NCBI GenBank assembly: GCA_018401495.1
Contig: JAGYJX010000019.1
Span: 186,001-250,000, forward strand
From: Rhodospirillaceae bacterium
GTDB lineage: Bacteria; Pseudomonadota; Alphaproteobacteria; Thalassobaculales; Thalassobaculaceae
Direction of reading: 5' to 3'
Length of the DNA: 64,000 nt
This document shows, piece by piece, positions 29,370 to 38,504 of the stretch. Positions within the stretch are counted from its first letter, which is position 1. Each line of letters begins with the position of its first letter. The notes beneath the pieces were generated by a model. It had not been told where the DNA came from, did no database searches, and saw only the letters and a list, made by a program, of their open reading frames with translations. The translations under genes were made by a program, and so were the position numbers.

Positions 29370-30122
29370 ATGAAACGTCGTCTCGACCAGCTGCTCGTCG
29401 ACCGTGGCCTCGCGGACTCCCGCTCGCGCGCCCAGGCCCTGGTGATGGCGGGGTTGGTGTTCTCGGGCGAGCGGCGGCTCGACAAGGCCGGCCAGCAGGT
29501 CGCCGACGACGTGGCGATCGAGGTGCGCGGCCAGGACCATCCGTGGGTGTCGCGCGGCGGGCTGAAGCTGGCGCACGCGCTCTGCGAGTTCGCGATCGAT
29601 GTGGCGGGTGTGGTCGGCCTCGATGTCGGCGCCTCGACCGGCGGCTTCACCGATGTGCTGCTGGCCCATGGCGCCGCCAAGGTCTACGCGGTCGATGTCG
29701 GCCACGGCCAACTCGCCTGGAAGCTGCGTTCCGACCCCCGCGTGGTGGTGCTGGAAAAGACCAACGCCCGGCATCTGACCGCCGATCAGGTGCCGGAGCC
29801 GGTCGACATCGTGGTCTGCGACGCCAGCTTCATCTCGCTGCGCACGGTGCTGCCGGCGCCGCTGGCGCTGGCTCGTGCGGGTGCCCGGCTGGTGGCGCTG
29901 ATCAAGCCGCAGTTCGAGGCCGGGCGCGAGCAGGTCGGCAAGGGCGGGGTGGTGCGCGATCCGGCGGTCCACGAGGCGGTGTGCGCCGACATCCGGGCCT
30001 GGCTGGACGGGGCGTCGGGCGGGACCATGGCGGACTGGCGGGTCGACGGCATCACCCGCTCGCCGATCACCGGGCCGGAGGGCAACGTCGAATTCCTGAT
30101 CGTCGCGACACGCGTGTGCTAG
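29370..30122 (+). CDS. tlyA: TlyA family rRNA (cytidine-2'-O)-methyltransferase
   Basis: 250 residues from ATG 29370 (MKRRLDQLLVDRGLADSRSR). N-terminal S4 RNA-binding domain (about 1-60), then a FtsJ-like Rossmann methyltransferase: VVGLDVGASTGGFTDVLLAHG (SAM motif I), KVYAVDVGHGQLAWKL, DIVVCDASFISLRTVLPAPL and LVALIKPQFEAGREQVGKGG, which carries the catalytic Lys. TlyA methylates 16S and 23S rRNA; many bacterial TlyA proteins were earlier labelled hemolysins. Length and motif order are standard. Confidence 0.94.
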   Translation: MKRRLDQLLVDRGLADSRSRAQALVMAGLVFSGERRLDKAGQQVADDVAIEVRGQDHPWVSRGGLKLAHALCEFAIDVAGVVGLDVGASTGGFTDVLLAHGAAKVYAVDVGHGQLAWKLRSDPRVVVLEKTNARHLTADQVPEPVDIVVCDASFISLRTVLPAPLALARAGARLVALIKPQFEAGREQVGKGGVVRDPAVHEAVCADIRAWLDGASGGTMADWRVDGITRSPITGPEGNVEFLIVATRVC

Positions 30123-30156
30123 GCTCGTTCGGGAGATGGGTGTTGGAGAGTGGCTC

Positions 30157-31116
30157 ATGACCGAAGCCCCGGACCGCCCCGCCAAGACGACCGCTGACAG
30201 TGCCGCTGAGTCCGGACCTCTGGGCTTGCCCAAGCCCGCCGCGGCGCCGGCCTCGCCGGCGCTAGCCCGGCTCAACGAGATGGTGGTCGCCACGCTGGGC
30301 GCTGTGCAGCGCGATTGGCTGCGCGGTCTGTATCACGCCCGCCCGACCGGCGACGGCAGCGGCGACCTGGTCGACCGCGCCGCCGAGCGCACCGACCACG
30401 TCGAGCTGCGCCGCCAGATGAACGTCGAGGCGGTGCTGCAGCGCGCGCTCCGGATCCTGCCGGAAGGCATCGAGGAGGGCACCCCGGATCCGGATTGGGC
30501 GGCGCACTTCTTCTCCGCCGCCGCCGACACCGCCGACGCCGAGTTCTCGCGGCTTTGGGCACGCCTGCTGGCGATGGAGGTTCGCCGTCCCGGCGCGGTG
30601 CCGCCGAACACCCTGCAGCGCCTGCCAGGCCTCTCGAAGGACGGGCTGCGGCTGTTCAGCCGGTTCGCGGCGTTTGCCATCAACAACTTCGTTATCCGGC
30701 TGAACCAGGAGTTCTTCGACCGCAAGGACGTGACCGGCGACCAGATCCTGCTGCTGGAGGAATACGGCCTGGTGCGCACCAACCGCGACCTGAACCGGGT
30801 GTTCCAGAGCCAGCGGGGTGACCGGTTCTCCACCAACCTGCTGTACGCCGACAAGGCGCTCAGGATCACCCACGAGAATCCCGGCAAGCAGCTGACCTTG
30901 GCGTGCTACCGGCTGACCGAAGCCGGCTCCACCCTCGCTCGCGCGCTGTTCGAGGAGGGCGAGATCCGGGCCGACACCGACTACATCGTGGAGATCGTGC
31001 GGACGGTGCAGCGCCAGGGATTCCTCACCGCCCAAGCGGATATTCTGGAACGTTCCGACGAGCAGATCGTTTCCAAGCATTCGCCGTTCTGCGACATCGC
31101 GGTGCTTCGCCGCTAG
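30157..31116 (+). CDS. DUF2806 domain-containing protein
   Basis: 319 residues from ATG 30157, with GGAGAG seven bases before. A disordered Ala/Pro N-terminus is followed by RRQMNVEAVLQRALRILPEG, DPDWAAHFFSAAADTADAEF, SRLWARLLAMEVRRPGAVPP, TLQRLPGLSKDGLRLFSRFA and a C-terminal part with YRLTEAGSTLARALFEEGE. This matches my memory of DUF2806 proteins, which are of unknown function and sometimes lie near phage or defence genes. Here the neighbours (tlyA, DUF2066) are housekeeping-like. No membrane segment or signal peptide is visible. Confidence 0.65.
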   Translation: MTEAPDRPAKTTADSAAESGPLGLPKPAAAPASPALARLNEMVVATLGAVQRDWLRGLYHARPTGDGSGDLVDRAAERTDHVELRRQMNVEAVLQRALRILPEGIEEGTPDPDWAAHFFSAAADTADAEFSRLWARLLAMEVRRPGAVPPNTLQRLPGLSKDGLRLFSRFAAFAINNFVIRLNQEFFDRKDVTGDQILLLEEYGLVRTNRDLNRVFQSQRGDRFSTNLLYADKALRITHENPGKQLTLACYRLTEAGSTLARALFEEGEIRADTDYIVEIVRTVQRQGFLTAQADILERSDEQIVSKHSPFCDIAVLRR

Positions 31117-31152
31117 CGGGACGCGCCGTCGCGGACCGTGAGGACAGACACC

Positions 31153-31956
31153 ATGGTACGACTGGCAGCCTTCCTGACTTGCGTGGTTTTGGCCGGCGCG
31201 CCGGCCCGGGCAGAAATGGTGGCGGATCTGTACCGGGGCGAGGCGATCGTCACCGGTCAGGACAACCTCGACGAGCGCGACCGCGGCCTGCGCCTCGCCC
31301 TCACACGGGTGCTGGTGAAGGTCAGCGGTGACGACCGGGTCGCCGATCACCCGATGCTGCCGCCGATGCTGGCCGACGCCCACGCCCATGTCCGCGATAT
31401 CGACTACGAGGACCGCAAGAAGGGCATCCAGATCTCCGACGAGCAGGGCACCCGCGACCGCAGTTTTCATCTGCGCGTCGATTTTGACCCGGCCGGCGTG
31501 GACGGCATCCTGGAACGGCTGGGGCTGCGGCCGTGGCAGCCGGACCGGCCACGCCTTCTGGTCATGCTGGCGGTGACCGACCACACCGGGGCCTTCGTGG
31601 TGGGAACCGACGCCGGGCGCGGCATCGGCCAGCGCGAGGCACTGCTGATGGACGCCCGTCGGCGCGGCCTGCCGTTGGTCCTGCCGAAGATGGATGCCGT
31701 CGAAACCGTTGCGGTCGGCTACCGTGAGGTCGCCGCGACCAGCGGTGTGACGATCGGCGCGCTGGCGAGCGCCTACGCCGCCGACGCCGTGCTGGCCGGC
31801 GCGATGACCATCACCGCCGACGGCGCCTGGAACACCGACTGGACGCTGCTGGCGGATGACATGCCGGTGCGCTGGCGGGTCAGCGACGTCACCTTCGACC
31901 GCTCGATCGGTGCCGCCCTCGGCCGTGCCGTTCGGATCCTCGCCGACTCGCCGTAG
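31153..31956 (+). CDS. DUF2066 domain-containing exported protein
   Basis: 267 residues with a signal peptide (MVRLAAFLTCVVLAGAPARA). The mature part begins EMVADLYRGEAIVTGQDNLD, followed by ERDRGLRLALTRVLVKVSGD, which is the characteristic opening of DUF2066 proteins, and SFHLRVDFDPAGVDGILERL. The second half contains ALLMDARRRGLPLVLPKMD. DUF2066 proteins are periplasmic or outer-membrane-associated and uncharacterised. It is 36 bp downstream of the DUF2806 gene and 36 bp upstream of the choline-kinase-like gene, so a three- or four-gene operon is likely. Confidence 0.8.
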   Translation: MVRLAAFLTCVVLAGAPARAEMVADLYRGEAIVTGQDNLDERDRGLRLALTRVLVKVSGDDRVADHPMLPPMLADAHAHVRDIDYEDRKKGIQISDEQGTRDRSFHLRVDFDPAGVDGILERLGLRPWQPDRPRLLVMLAVTDHTGAFVVGTDAGRGIGQREALLMDARRRGLPLVLPKMDAVETVAVGYREVAATSGVTIGALASAYAADAVLAGAMTITADGAWNTDWTLLADDMPVRWRVSDVTFDRSIGAALGRAVRILADSP

Positions 31957-31991
31957 CCGCGGGCGCGCGCCGCCGCTAGGATCGCCGCCTG

Positions 31992-32871
31992 ATGAGCGAT
32001 CCGGCGGCCCGCATTCACGCTTTGCCGATCTGGTCCGGCCCGATTGCGGTCGCGCCGGTGACCGGCGGACTGTCCAACGCCAACTATCCGGGTGGTCGAC
32101 GGTGACCGCCGCTACATGGTCCGGGTCGGCGGCGATCTGCCATTCCACCACGTGTTCCGCGACCGCGAGGCGGCGGTCAGCCGGGCGGCGAACGCCGCCG
32201 GCCTCTCGCCGCCGCTGCTGCACGCCGGCGACGGCGTGGCGGTGTTCGAGTTCCTGGACGCCCGGACCTGCGACGCCGGCGACGTCCGTCGGGACTGGCG
32301 GCGCGTGCTGCCGTTGATCCGCCGCTGCCACGCCGAGGTCGGCCGCCAGCTGGCGGGGCCGGCGCCGTTCTTCTGGGTGTTCCACGTGATCCGCGACTAC
32401 GCCGCCACGCTGCGCGCCGGGCGCAGTCGGATTGTCGGCGATCTGCCGCGCCTGCTGGCGGTGGCGGACCGGATGGAGGCCATGCAGGTGCCGATGCCGG
32501 TGGTTTTCGGGCATCACGACCTGCTGCCCGCCAACCTGATGGATACCGGCGACCGGCTCTGGCTGATCGACTGGGAGTACGGTGGCTATGGGACGCCGCT
32601 GTTCGACCTCGCCAATCTCGCCGGCAACGCCGGTATGGCGACCGACGACGAGCGCGCCATGCTGGAAGCGTATTTCGGCCGGCCGCCGGACGCCGCCCTC
32701 TGGCGCGCCTACCGGGCGATGAGCGTGGCGTCGCTGCTGCGCGAGACGCTGTGGAGCCTGGTGTCGGAGATCCACATGGACGCGCCCGGCGTCGACTACG
32801 AGGCTTACACGGCCGACAATCTCGGGCGCTTCGAGGCGGCGCTCGCCGGGTTCGAGGAGAACGAGCGGTGA
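31992..32871 (+). CDS. Choline/ethanolamine kinase-like phosphotransferase (frameshifted)
   Basis: Kinase-like fold of the aminoglycoside phosphotransferase/choline kinase group. From ATG 31992: VAPVTGGLSNANY (nucleotide-binding glycine loop), then in the second frame YMVRVGGDLPFHHVFRDREA, VVFGHHDLLPANLMDTGD (catalytic Brenner motif with HxDLLPxN) and LWLIDWEYGGYGTPLFDLAN (metal-binding DWEY). One extra C near 32089 separates the frames; its removal gives NANYRVVDGDRRYMVRVGG and 292 residues. Its stop overlaps the GTG start of the next gene (GTGA), so it is coupled to a dimethylglycine-dehydrogenase-like enzyme. A choline-related role is plausible but inferred. Confidence 0.84.
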
Positions 32872-35309
32872 CCACGGTTCCGACCCAGGCGCGCATCGTC
32901 GTGATCGGCGGCGGCATCATCGGCTGCTCGACCGCCTATCACCTGGCGCGCGACCACAAGGCGGAGGTCCTGCTGCTGGAGCGCGGCCGACTGACCAACG
33001 GCTCGACCTGGCACGCCGCCGGGCTGGTCGGCCAACTCCGGACCTCGGCCTCGATCACCCGGCTCTTGAAGTACTCCGTGGAGCTGTACGCCAGGCTGGA
33101 GGCCGAGACCGGCCTCGCCACCGGCTGGAAGCAGAACGGCGGCCTCAGGCTGGCCTGCAACGCCGACCGCTGGACCGAGATCCGGCGCCAGGCGACCACC
33201 GCGCGCAGCTTCGGGCTGGAGATGCACCTGCTGACGCCGGCCGAGGCGCTCGACCTCTGGCCTCTGATGGACGCCGACGACCTGGTGGGGGCGGCGTTCC
33301 TGCCGACCGACGGCCAGGCCAGCCCTTCCGACATCGCCCAGAGCCTCGCCCGCGGGGCGCGCCAGCACGGCGCCACCATCCTCGAAGGCGTCGCCGTCAC
33401 CGGCTTCGAGACCGCTTCCGGACGGGTGACCGCCGTCCTGACCGACCACGGCCGCGTCGCCTGCGAGGCGGTGGTGAACTGCGGCGGCATGTGGGCCAAG
33501 GAGATCGGCCGGATGGCCGGGGTGTCGGTGCCGTTGCAGCCGGTCCAGCACCAGTACGTCCTCACCGAGCCGATCGTCGGCGTGACCGCCGGCCTGCCGA
33601 CCCTGCGCGACCCCGACCGGCTGACCTACTACAAGGAGGAGGTCGGCGGGCTGTCGATGGGCGGCTACGAGCCGAACCCGATCGCCTGGGCCGACGCCGG
33701 CATCCCGAAGGACTTCGAGTTCCAGCTGCTCGACGAGGACTGGGACCATTTCGAGCCGCACATGGTGCAGGCGATCGAGCGCGTCCCGGCGCTCGCCACC
33801 GCCGGCATCAAGCAGATGATCAACGGCCCCGAGAGCTTCACGCCCGACGGCAACTTCATCCTCGGCGAGGCGCCGGAGCTGCGCGGCTTCTTCGTCGGCT
33901 GCGGCTTCAACGCCTTCGGCATCGCCTCGGCCGGCGGCGCCGGCTGGGCGCTGGCCAGCTGGGTGATCGACGGGGCGCCGCCGATGGACCTCTGGGTGGT
34001 CGACATCCGCCGGTTCTCGGCCCTGCACCGCGACGATTCCTGGGTGCGCGAGCGCACGCTCGAGGCCTACGGCAAGCACTACGCCATCGCCTGGCCGCAC
34101 GACGAGTTCGCCAGCGCCCGGCCGCGCCTGGTGTCGCCGCTGTACGACCGCCTGCAGCGCCGCCGCGCGGTGTTCGGCTCCAAGCTCGGGTGGGAGCGGC
34201 CGAACTGGTTCGCGCCCGATGGTGTCGAGCCGGCCGACGCGCCGAGCCAGGGCCGCGCCAACTGGTTCGACGCGGTCGGCGACGAGCACCGCGCCTGCCG
34301 CGAGGCGGTCGCCCTGTTCGACCAGTCGTCCTTCGCCAAGTTCGAGATCAGCGGCCCGGCCGCCGCCGAGCGCCTGGAGTGGATCTGCGCCAACCGCCTG
34401 CCGGCCGCGCCGGGGCGGCTGGTCTACACCCAGATGCTGAACGCCCGCGGCGGCATCGAGTGCGACCTGACGGTGGCCCGCCTGGATCGGGACCGGTTCT
34501 ACGTCGTCACCGGCACCGGCTTCCGCACCCACGACGGCGCCTGGATCCGCCAGCACCTCGACGGCGCCGACGCGGCGTTCGAGGACGTCACCGAGGCCTG
34601 GGCAACCCTCACGCTGATGGGACCGCGGTCACGCGCGGTGCTGTCGGCGGTCTGCGACGCCGACCTCGCGTCCGAGGCGGCCCCGTTCGGCTCGGTCCGC
34701 GACCTGACGGTCGCCGGCCGGCCGGTGCGGGCGCTGCGCGTCAGCTATGTCGGCGAGCTTGGCTGGGAACTGCACACGCCGGTCGACGGCGCCGGCCCGG
34801 TGTTCGACGCCCTGATGGCGGCCGGCGCCGGCCACGGCATCCGCCCGGCCGGCTACCGGGCCATCGAATCGCTGCGGCTGGAGAAGGGCTACCGCGCCTG
34901 GGGCGCCGACATCACCCCGACCGACAGCCCGTTCGAGGCGGGGCTCGGCTGGGCGGTGAAGCTGAAATCCGGCGTCGATTTCCTGGGCCGCGAGGCGGCG
35001 GCGGCGGTCGCGGCGGCGCCGCTGAAGCGGCGGCTGGTCGGCCTGTCGGTCGCCGACCCGGCGGCGGTCCTGGTCGGGCGCGAGACCATCCTGCGCGACG
35101 GCGAGCCGGTCGGCTACCTGGCGAGCGGCGGCTGGGGCTACACGGTCGCCCGCAACATCGGCTACGGCTATGTCCGCAACCCGGCGGCGTCGATCGCCGA
35201 CTGGCTGCGCGCCGGCCGCTACGCCCTGGTGGTGGCGGGAACCGAGTATCCGGCCGACCTGCACCTCGGGCCGCTGTACGATCCGGCGAACGCGCGGGTG
35301 AAGGGGTAA
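32868..35309 (+). CDS. Dimethylglycine/sarcosine dehydrogenase-like FAD enzyme with GcvT domain
   Basis: 813 residues from GTG 32868. Order: FAD-binding DAO domain with RIVVIGGGIIGCSTAYHLAR (GxGxxG), TNGSTWHAAGLVGQLR (site of covalent His-FAD attachment in DMGDH and sarcosine dehydrogenase), EVGGLSMGGYEPNP; the FAO_M linker around residue 380-440; then a glycine-cleavage T-type folate-binding domain with ALFDQSSFAKFEISGP, YTQMLNARGGIECDLTVARL, VSYVGELGWELHTPVDGAGP and RAIESLRLEKGYRAWGADIT, and a GCV_T_C barrel. It would demethylate an N-methylglycine and pass the one-carbon unit to tetrahydrofolate. The exact substrate is not decided by sequence. Confidence 0.92.
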   Translation: MTTVPTQARIVVIGGGIIGCSTAYHLARDHKAEVLLLERGRLTNGSTWHAAGLVGQLRTSASITRLLKYSVELYARLEAETGLATGWKQNGGLRLACNADRWTEIRRQATTARSFGLEMHLLTPAEALDLWPLMDADDLVGAAFLPTDGQASPSDIAQSLARGARQHGATILEGVAVTGFETASGRVTAVLTDHGRVACEAVVNCGGMWAKEIGRMAGVSVPLQPVQHQYVLTEPIVGVTAGLPTLRDPDRLTYYKEEVGGLSMGGYEPNPIAWADAGIPKDFEFQLLDEDWDHFEPHMVQAIERVPALATAGIKQMINGPESFTPDGNFILGEAPELRGFFVGCGFNAFGIASAGGAGWALASWVIDGAPPMDLWVVDIRRFSALHRDDSWVRERTLEAYGKHYAIAWPHDEFASARPRLVSPLYDRLQRRRAVFGSKLGWERPNWFAPDGVEPADAPSQGRANWFDAVGDEHRACREAVALFDQSSFAKFEISGPAAAERLEWICANRLPAAPGRLVYTQMLNARGGIECDLTVARLDRDRFYVVTGTGFRTHDGAWIRQHLDGADAAFEDVTEAWATLTLMGPRSRAVLSAVCDADLASEAAPFGSVRDLTVAGRPVRALRVSYVGELGWELHTPVDGAGPVFDALMAAGAGHGIRPAGYRAIESLRLEKGYRAWGADITPTDSPFEAGLGWAVKLKSGVDFLGREAAAAVAAAPLKRRLVGLSVADPAAVLVGRETILRDGEPVGYLASGGWGYTVARNIGYGYVRNPAASIADWLRAGRYALVVAGTEYPADLHLGPLYDPANARVKG

Positions 35310-35405
35310 AGGCCGCTCCGGCCTGGGCCGCTTGCGCCAGATCAACGAATTCGCAACAAATCCGGTCCAAGTTGGAGCATCGCGCCAGCCGGAGTCGTCC
35401 GGGCT

Positions 35406-36236
35406 GTGACCGGACGAAACACCGCGGACCGACACGTGCACCGACTGTCTTCCCTTCGCGCTCCCCTGAACACCGCCGTATTCGGCATCGCCGGCGTGGC
35501 CGGCTTGCTCTGGCTGATCGCCGAGGCCGCCGGCGATACCGCCGACCAGTACTGGAACCCGCTCGGCCTGCTGATCGTGCTGGGCGGGACGCTGGCGGCG
35601 ACCTTGATCGCGTTCCGCGGCCGCCACGTCTGGAGCATGCTCTCCAGCCTCGGCGCGCTGTTCGAGCGCGAGCCGACGATCCGCGACGAGATCGAGATCA
35701 TCGTGAAGGTCGCGACCCTGGTCGGGCGCTCCAACGTCCGCCTGGCGGAGGCCGAGATCCAGAAGGTCGAGCGGCCGTTCCTGCGCCTCGGCCTGCAACT
35801 CGCCCTCGACGGCGTGCCGGTCGAGGAGATCATGCACGTCCTCAACTGGCGCATCCAGAAGCAGGTCGAACGCGAGGGTGCGCAGTCGAAGCTGTTTCGC
35901 ACCCTCGCGAATTTCGCGCCGGCGCTCGGCATGCTCGGGACCCTGGTCGGGCTGGTCAACATGCTCACGGACCTCGGCTCCGGCGATCTCGACGTCATTG
36001 GGCGGGGCTTGTCGATCGCCCTGATCACAACGGTCTACGGCGTGGTGCTGGCGAACCTGGTGTTCCGTCCGATCGCGATCCGGCTCGAGCAGCGGACCGT
36101 CCACCGAGTTGCCCTGATGAACGTGCTGCTGGATGGCATCATCCTGCTGCGGCTCGGCCGCTCGCCGTCGACCATCCGCGACACCGTCGACACCATGGTG
36201 GCGGACGGCGGCGACGACATGGGGCGGCGGTCTTGA
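35406..36236 (+). CDS. motA: MotA/TolQ/ExbB-type proton-channel protein
   Basis: 276 residues from GTG 35406. Four membrane segments are visible (about 24-41, 50-70, 170-192, 204-225) with a cytoplasmic loop of about 95 residues between TM2 and TM3. The C-terminal block FAPALGMLGTLVGLVNMLTD and GLSIALITTVYGVVLANLVF matches MotA. The gene ends overlapping the next, MotB-like, gene (TTGA). Together they would form a MotA5B2-type ion-driven unit; whether it drives flagella cannot be told, since no flagellar gene is in view. Confidence 0.88.
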   Translation: MTGRNTADRHVHRLSSLRAPLNTAVFGIAGVAGLLWLIAEAAGDTADQYWNPLGLLIVLGGTLAATLIAFRGRHVWSMLSSLGALFEREPTIRDEIEIIVKVATLVGRSNVRLAEAEIQKVERPFLRLGLQLALDGVPVEEIMHVLNWRIQKQVEREGAQSKLFRTLANFAPALGMLGTLVGLVNMLTDLGSGDLDVIGRGLSIALITTVYGVVLANLVFRPIAIRLEQRTVHRVALMNVLLDGIILLRLGRSPSTIRDTVDTMVADGGDDMGRRS

Positions 36237-37099
36237 CCGCCCCGCGCCCGCCCCGCCGGGGCAGGGTCGCCGAGACCGACGCCGAGGCGCCGGACCCGGA
36301 AGCCGTTCCGCCGTCCGACCCGTTCGACCGCCTGCGCCGCGGCGCGATGGCGACGGCCGGCGCCGGCGAGGCCGACGCCGAGGACGAGCACGCCTGGATG
36401 ACCACCTACACCGACATGGTCACGCTGCTGCTCACCTGCTTCATCATGCTGATCAGCCTCGCCACCTTCACCGACCCGCCGGAACCGATCGCCGAACCCG
36501 CACCGTCACCCGCCGGACTAGCCGAGCGACACGGACTCGCCGCCAACGCCGGAGAGCCGGAGGAACGGATCCCGGACGCGCTGTTCCTGCGCCAGCCGCC
36601 GGACAGCTGGACGGCCCGGCTGTCCCGCGACCTGGAGCGGTTCGTGGGCAGCGTCGCGGTCTCCGGCACGATGACGGTGGAGCGCAGCGAGACCGTGGTG
36701 ACGGTGCGGCTGAACGACCGGCTGCTGTTCCCGTCCGGAAAGGTTGAACTGGAGGAGGCCGGGCGTGCCCTGCTGCGCGAACTGGCGCCGATGTTCGGCG
36801 CCGCGCCGGCCCGCGTCGAGGTTCAGGGGCACACCGATTCGGTGCCGATCGCGAGCTGGCTGTTCGCGTCGAACTGGGAGCTGTCGGCGGCCAGGGCGGC
36901 GGCGGTGGTCCGCGCCCTGGTCGACGCCGGCATGCCGGCCGACCGGCTGGTCGCCGCCGGCTACGCCGACACGGTGCCGCGTGCCGATGACGCGACTCCC
37001 GAGGGCCGCCAGGAGAACCGCCGGGTCGAGCTGGTGCTGCGGACCCGGTTCGACCCGCCCGAGGCGCGCGGCGTGCCGGCGCCCGAAGCGACACGGTAG
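36233..37099 (+). CDS. motB: MotB/OmpA-domain stator protein
   Basis: 288 residues if it starts at TTG 36233, which overlaps the motA stop; a later ATG at 36347 is the alternative. A Pro/Ala-rich cytoplasmic N-terminus is followed by the single MotB helix WMTTYTDMVTLLLTCFIMLI with the ion-binding Asp near 61. A periplasmic linker follows, then the OmpA peptidoglycan-binding domain: VEVQGHTDSVPI, ASNWELSAARAAAVVRALVD and GRQENRRVELVL. The neighbour motA supports the call. Confidence 0.9.
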   Translation: MTAPRPPRRGRVAETDAEAPDPEAVPPSDPFDRLRRGAMATAGAGEADAEDEHAWMTTYTDMVTLLLTCFIMLISLATFTDPPEPIAEPAPSPAGLAERHGLAANAGEPEERIPDALFLRQPPDSWTARLSRDLERFVGSVAVSGTMTVERSETVVTVRLNDRLLFPSGKVELEEAGRALLRELAPMFGAAPARVEVQGHTDSVPIASWLFASNWELSAARAAAVVRALVDAGMPADRLVAAGYADTVPRADDATPEGRQENRRVELVLRTRFDPPEARGVPAPEATR

Positions 37100-37111
37100 G
37101 TGAGGGGGGCG

Positions 37112-38368
37112 ATGATCGGTGCGCATGACTTCCTGAAGGCGATTGCGGACCGCGGCGGGGTCCGCGGCGGCAGCGCCATCGTGGTGGCGTTCGGCGGCGT
37201 CCAGAACGTCGACGACCCGACGGTGGCGCGCGCGCTGCTGGAGCACTTCGAGCATGTGGCGTCGGAAGCGACGGCAACCATCGCGCGGCTGTCGCCCCAC
37301 GATCTCGCCTGCCTGTGCTCGGCCGAGCAGGCGCCGCGCCTGCTGGCGGCGGTCGAGGAACTGAATGGGCTGGTCACCGAGCAGGGGCTCGGCTCGGTCA
37401 GGGCCGACCGCTACGTCCTGCCACGCGACGGCCGCGCCCTGGCGGATCGGATCCGAACGATCGTCGGCAACCCCGACCCGGCGCGCGCCGCCCGCCTGCA
37501 CCGCGACCGCCGCGACGATCTCGGGCTGCTGCTGCGCATGGAGCAGATGCTCCGGCAGGCCGACATCTCCTCGCTGGTGCACCACCAGGCGATCTTCGAC
37601 TTCTCGAAGCCGCGCGCCCCGGTGCCGTTTGCGCTCGAGTTGACGGTCTCGCTGGCGTTTCTGGCCGACCGGCTCGGGATTCCCTTGGCGCAGAACCCCT
37701 GGCTGTTCGACAAGGCAACGCTGCTGCTCGACCGGCGCATGCTGTCCCATCTCGTCCACGACCGCGGCCGGCACGATGAGCCCTACGCCATCAACCTGCG
37801 GGTGGCGAGCGTGCTCGACCCGGGCTTTCCCGATCTGATCGGGCGGTTGGCGGCGCGCGACCACGAGACCCTGATCGTCGAGCTCTCGGAGGCGGACCGC
37901 TCGACGGACCCGCAGGCGTTCGCGGCCGCGGTTCGCGAGCTCGACCGGCTCGGCATGCACACCGCCTTCCACGCCGGCGGCTGGGACAGCCTGGGGACGC
38001 TGGTTGCCGCCGAGGGCGAGCCCGCCGGGCGGTTCCTGCGCCACGTCGACTTCCTGAAGGTGCGCTGGGATCCGGCCGATCTGGAGCGGCCTCCGGCCGA
38101 GGTCGAGGCCCTGGCCGATCTCGTTCGCCGGGCCGGGACCGGGCGGGTCGTCCTGGAGCGCGCCGAGACCGAGGTCGCCATCGAGTTCGCGCTGCGCGTC
38201 GGCATCCACCTCATGCAGGGCTTCGGTGTCACCGATCGCGTCCAGGCCCAGCGCACCAAGGAGCGCGACCGCGCCGCGGCGCGCGCCCGACGGGCCGCCC
38301 GGCAGCCGGACGATCCGGCCGAGGAGGCGCCCAAGCGCGGCATTCTTCGCAAGATGTTCCGAATCTGA
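37112..38368 (+). CDS. Degenerate EAL-domain-like protein
   Basis: 418 residues, start at ATG 37112 after a G-rich ribosome-binding site. The C-terminal two-thirds resemble an EAL phosphodiesterase fold: VHHQAIFDFSKPRAPVPFAL (in place of the ExLxR segment), YAINLRVASVLDPGFPDLIG (in place of NxS), LIVELSEADRSTDPQAF, MHTAFHAGGWDSLGTL, VDFLKVRWDPADL and VVLERAETEVAIEFALRVGIHLMQGFGV (in place of the EGVE..QG stretch). Key acidic catalytic residues look changed, so it is probably a sensor or effector of cyclic-di-GMP state, not an active enzyme. Immediately downstream of motA/motB, so a regulator of that stator is plausible. Confidence 0.66.
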   Translation: MIGAHDFLKAIADRGGVRGGSAIVVAFGGVQNVDDPTVARALLEHFEHVASEATATIARLSPHDLACLCSAEQAPRLLAAVEELNGLVTEQGLGSVRADRYVLPRDGRALADRIRTIVGNPDPARAARLHRDRRDDLGLLLRMEQMLRQADISSLVHHQAIFDFSKPRAPVPFALELTVSLAFLADRLGIPLAQNPWLFDKATLLLDRRMLSHLVHDRGRHDEPYAINLRVASVLDPGFPDLIGRLAARDHETLIVELSEADRSTDPQAFAAAVRELDRLGMHTAFHAGGWDSLGTLVAAEGEPAGRFLRHVDFLKVRWDPADLERPPAEVEALADLVRRAGTGRVVLERAETEVAIEFALRVGIHLMQGFGVTDRVQAQRTKERDRAAARARRAARQPDDPAEEAPKRGILRKMFRI

Positions 38369-38504
38369 AGGGCGACGGGAGCCGCCGGCCACGGCCGCGT
38401 CGTCGCGGTCGGGTCCGGATCGATTTCCCGGTTGACCGACGTTCGGCCCCGGCGCATTGCGGTGACGGCGCCCGCCCGGCGTCGGTTCCCGGAGTTCCGC
38501 CGCG

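Noticed and set aside
33491..37099. A 1202-residue open frame
   Set aside because: Arg/Pro-rich shadow of the DMGDH-like and motA genes; only the final part is the real MotB.
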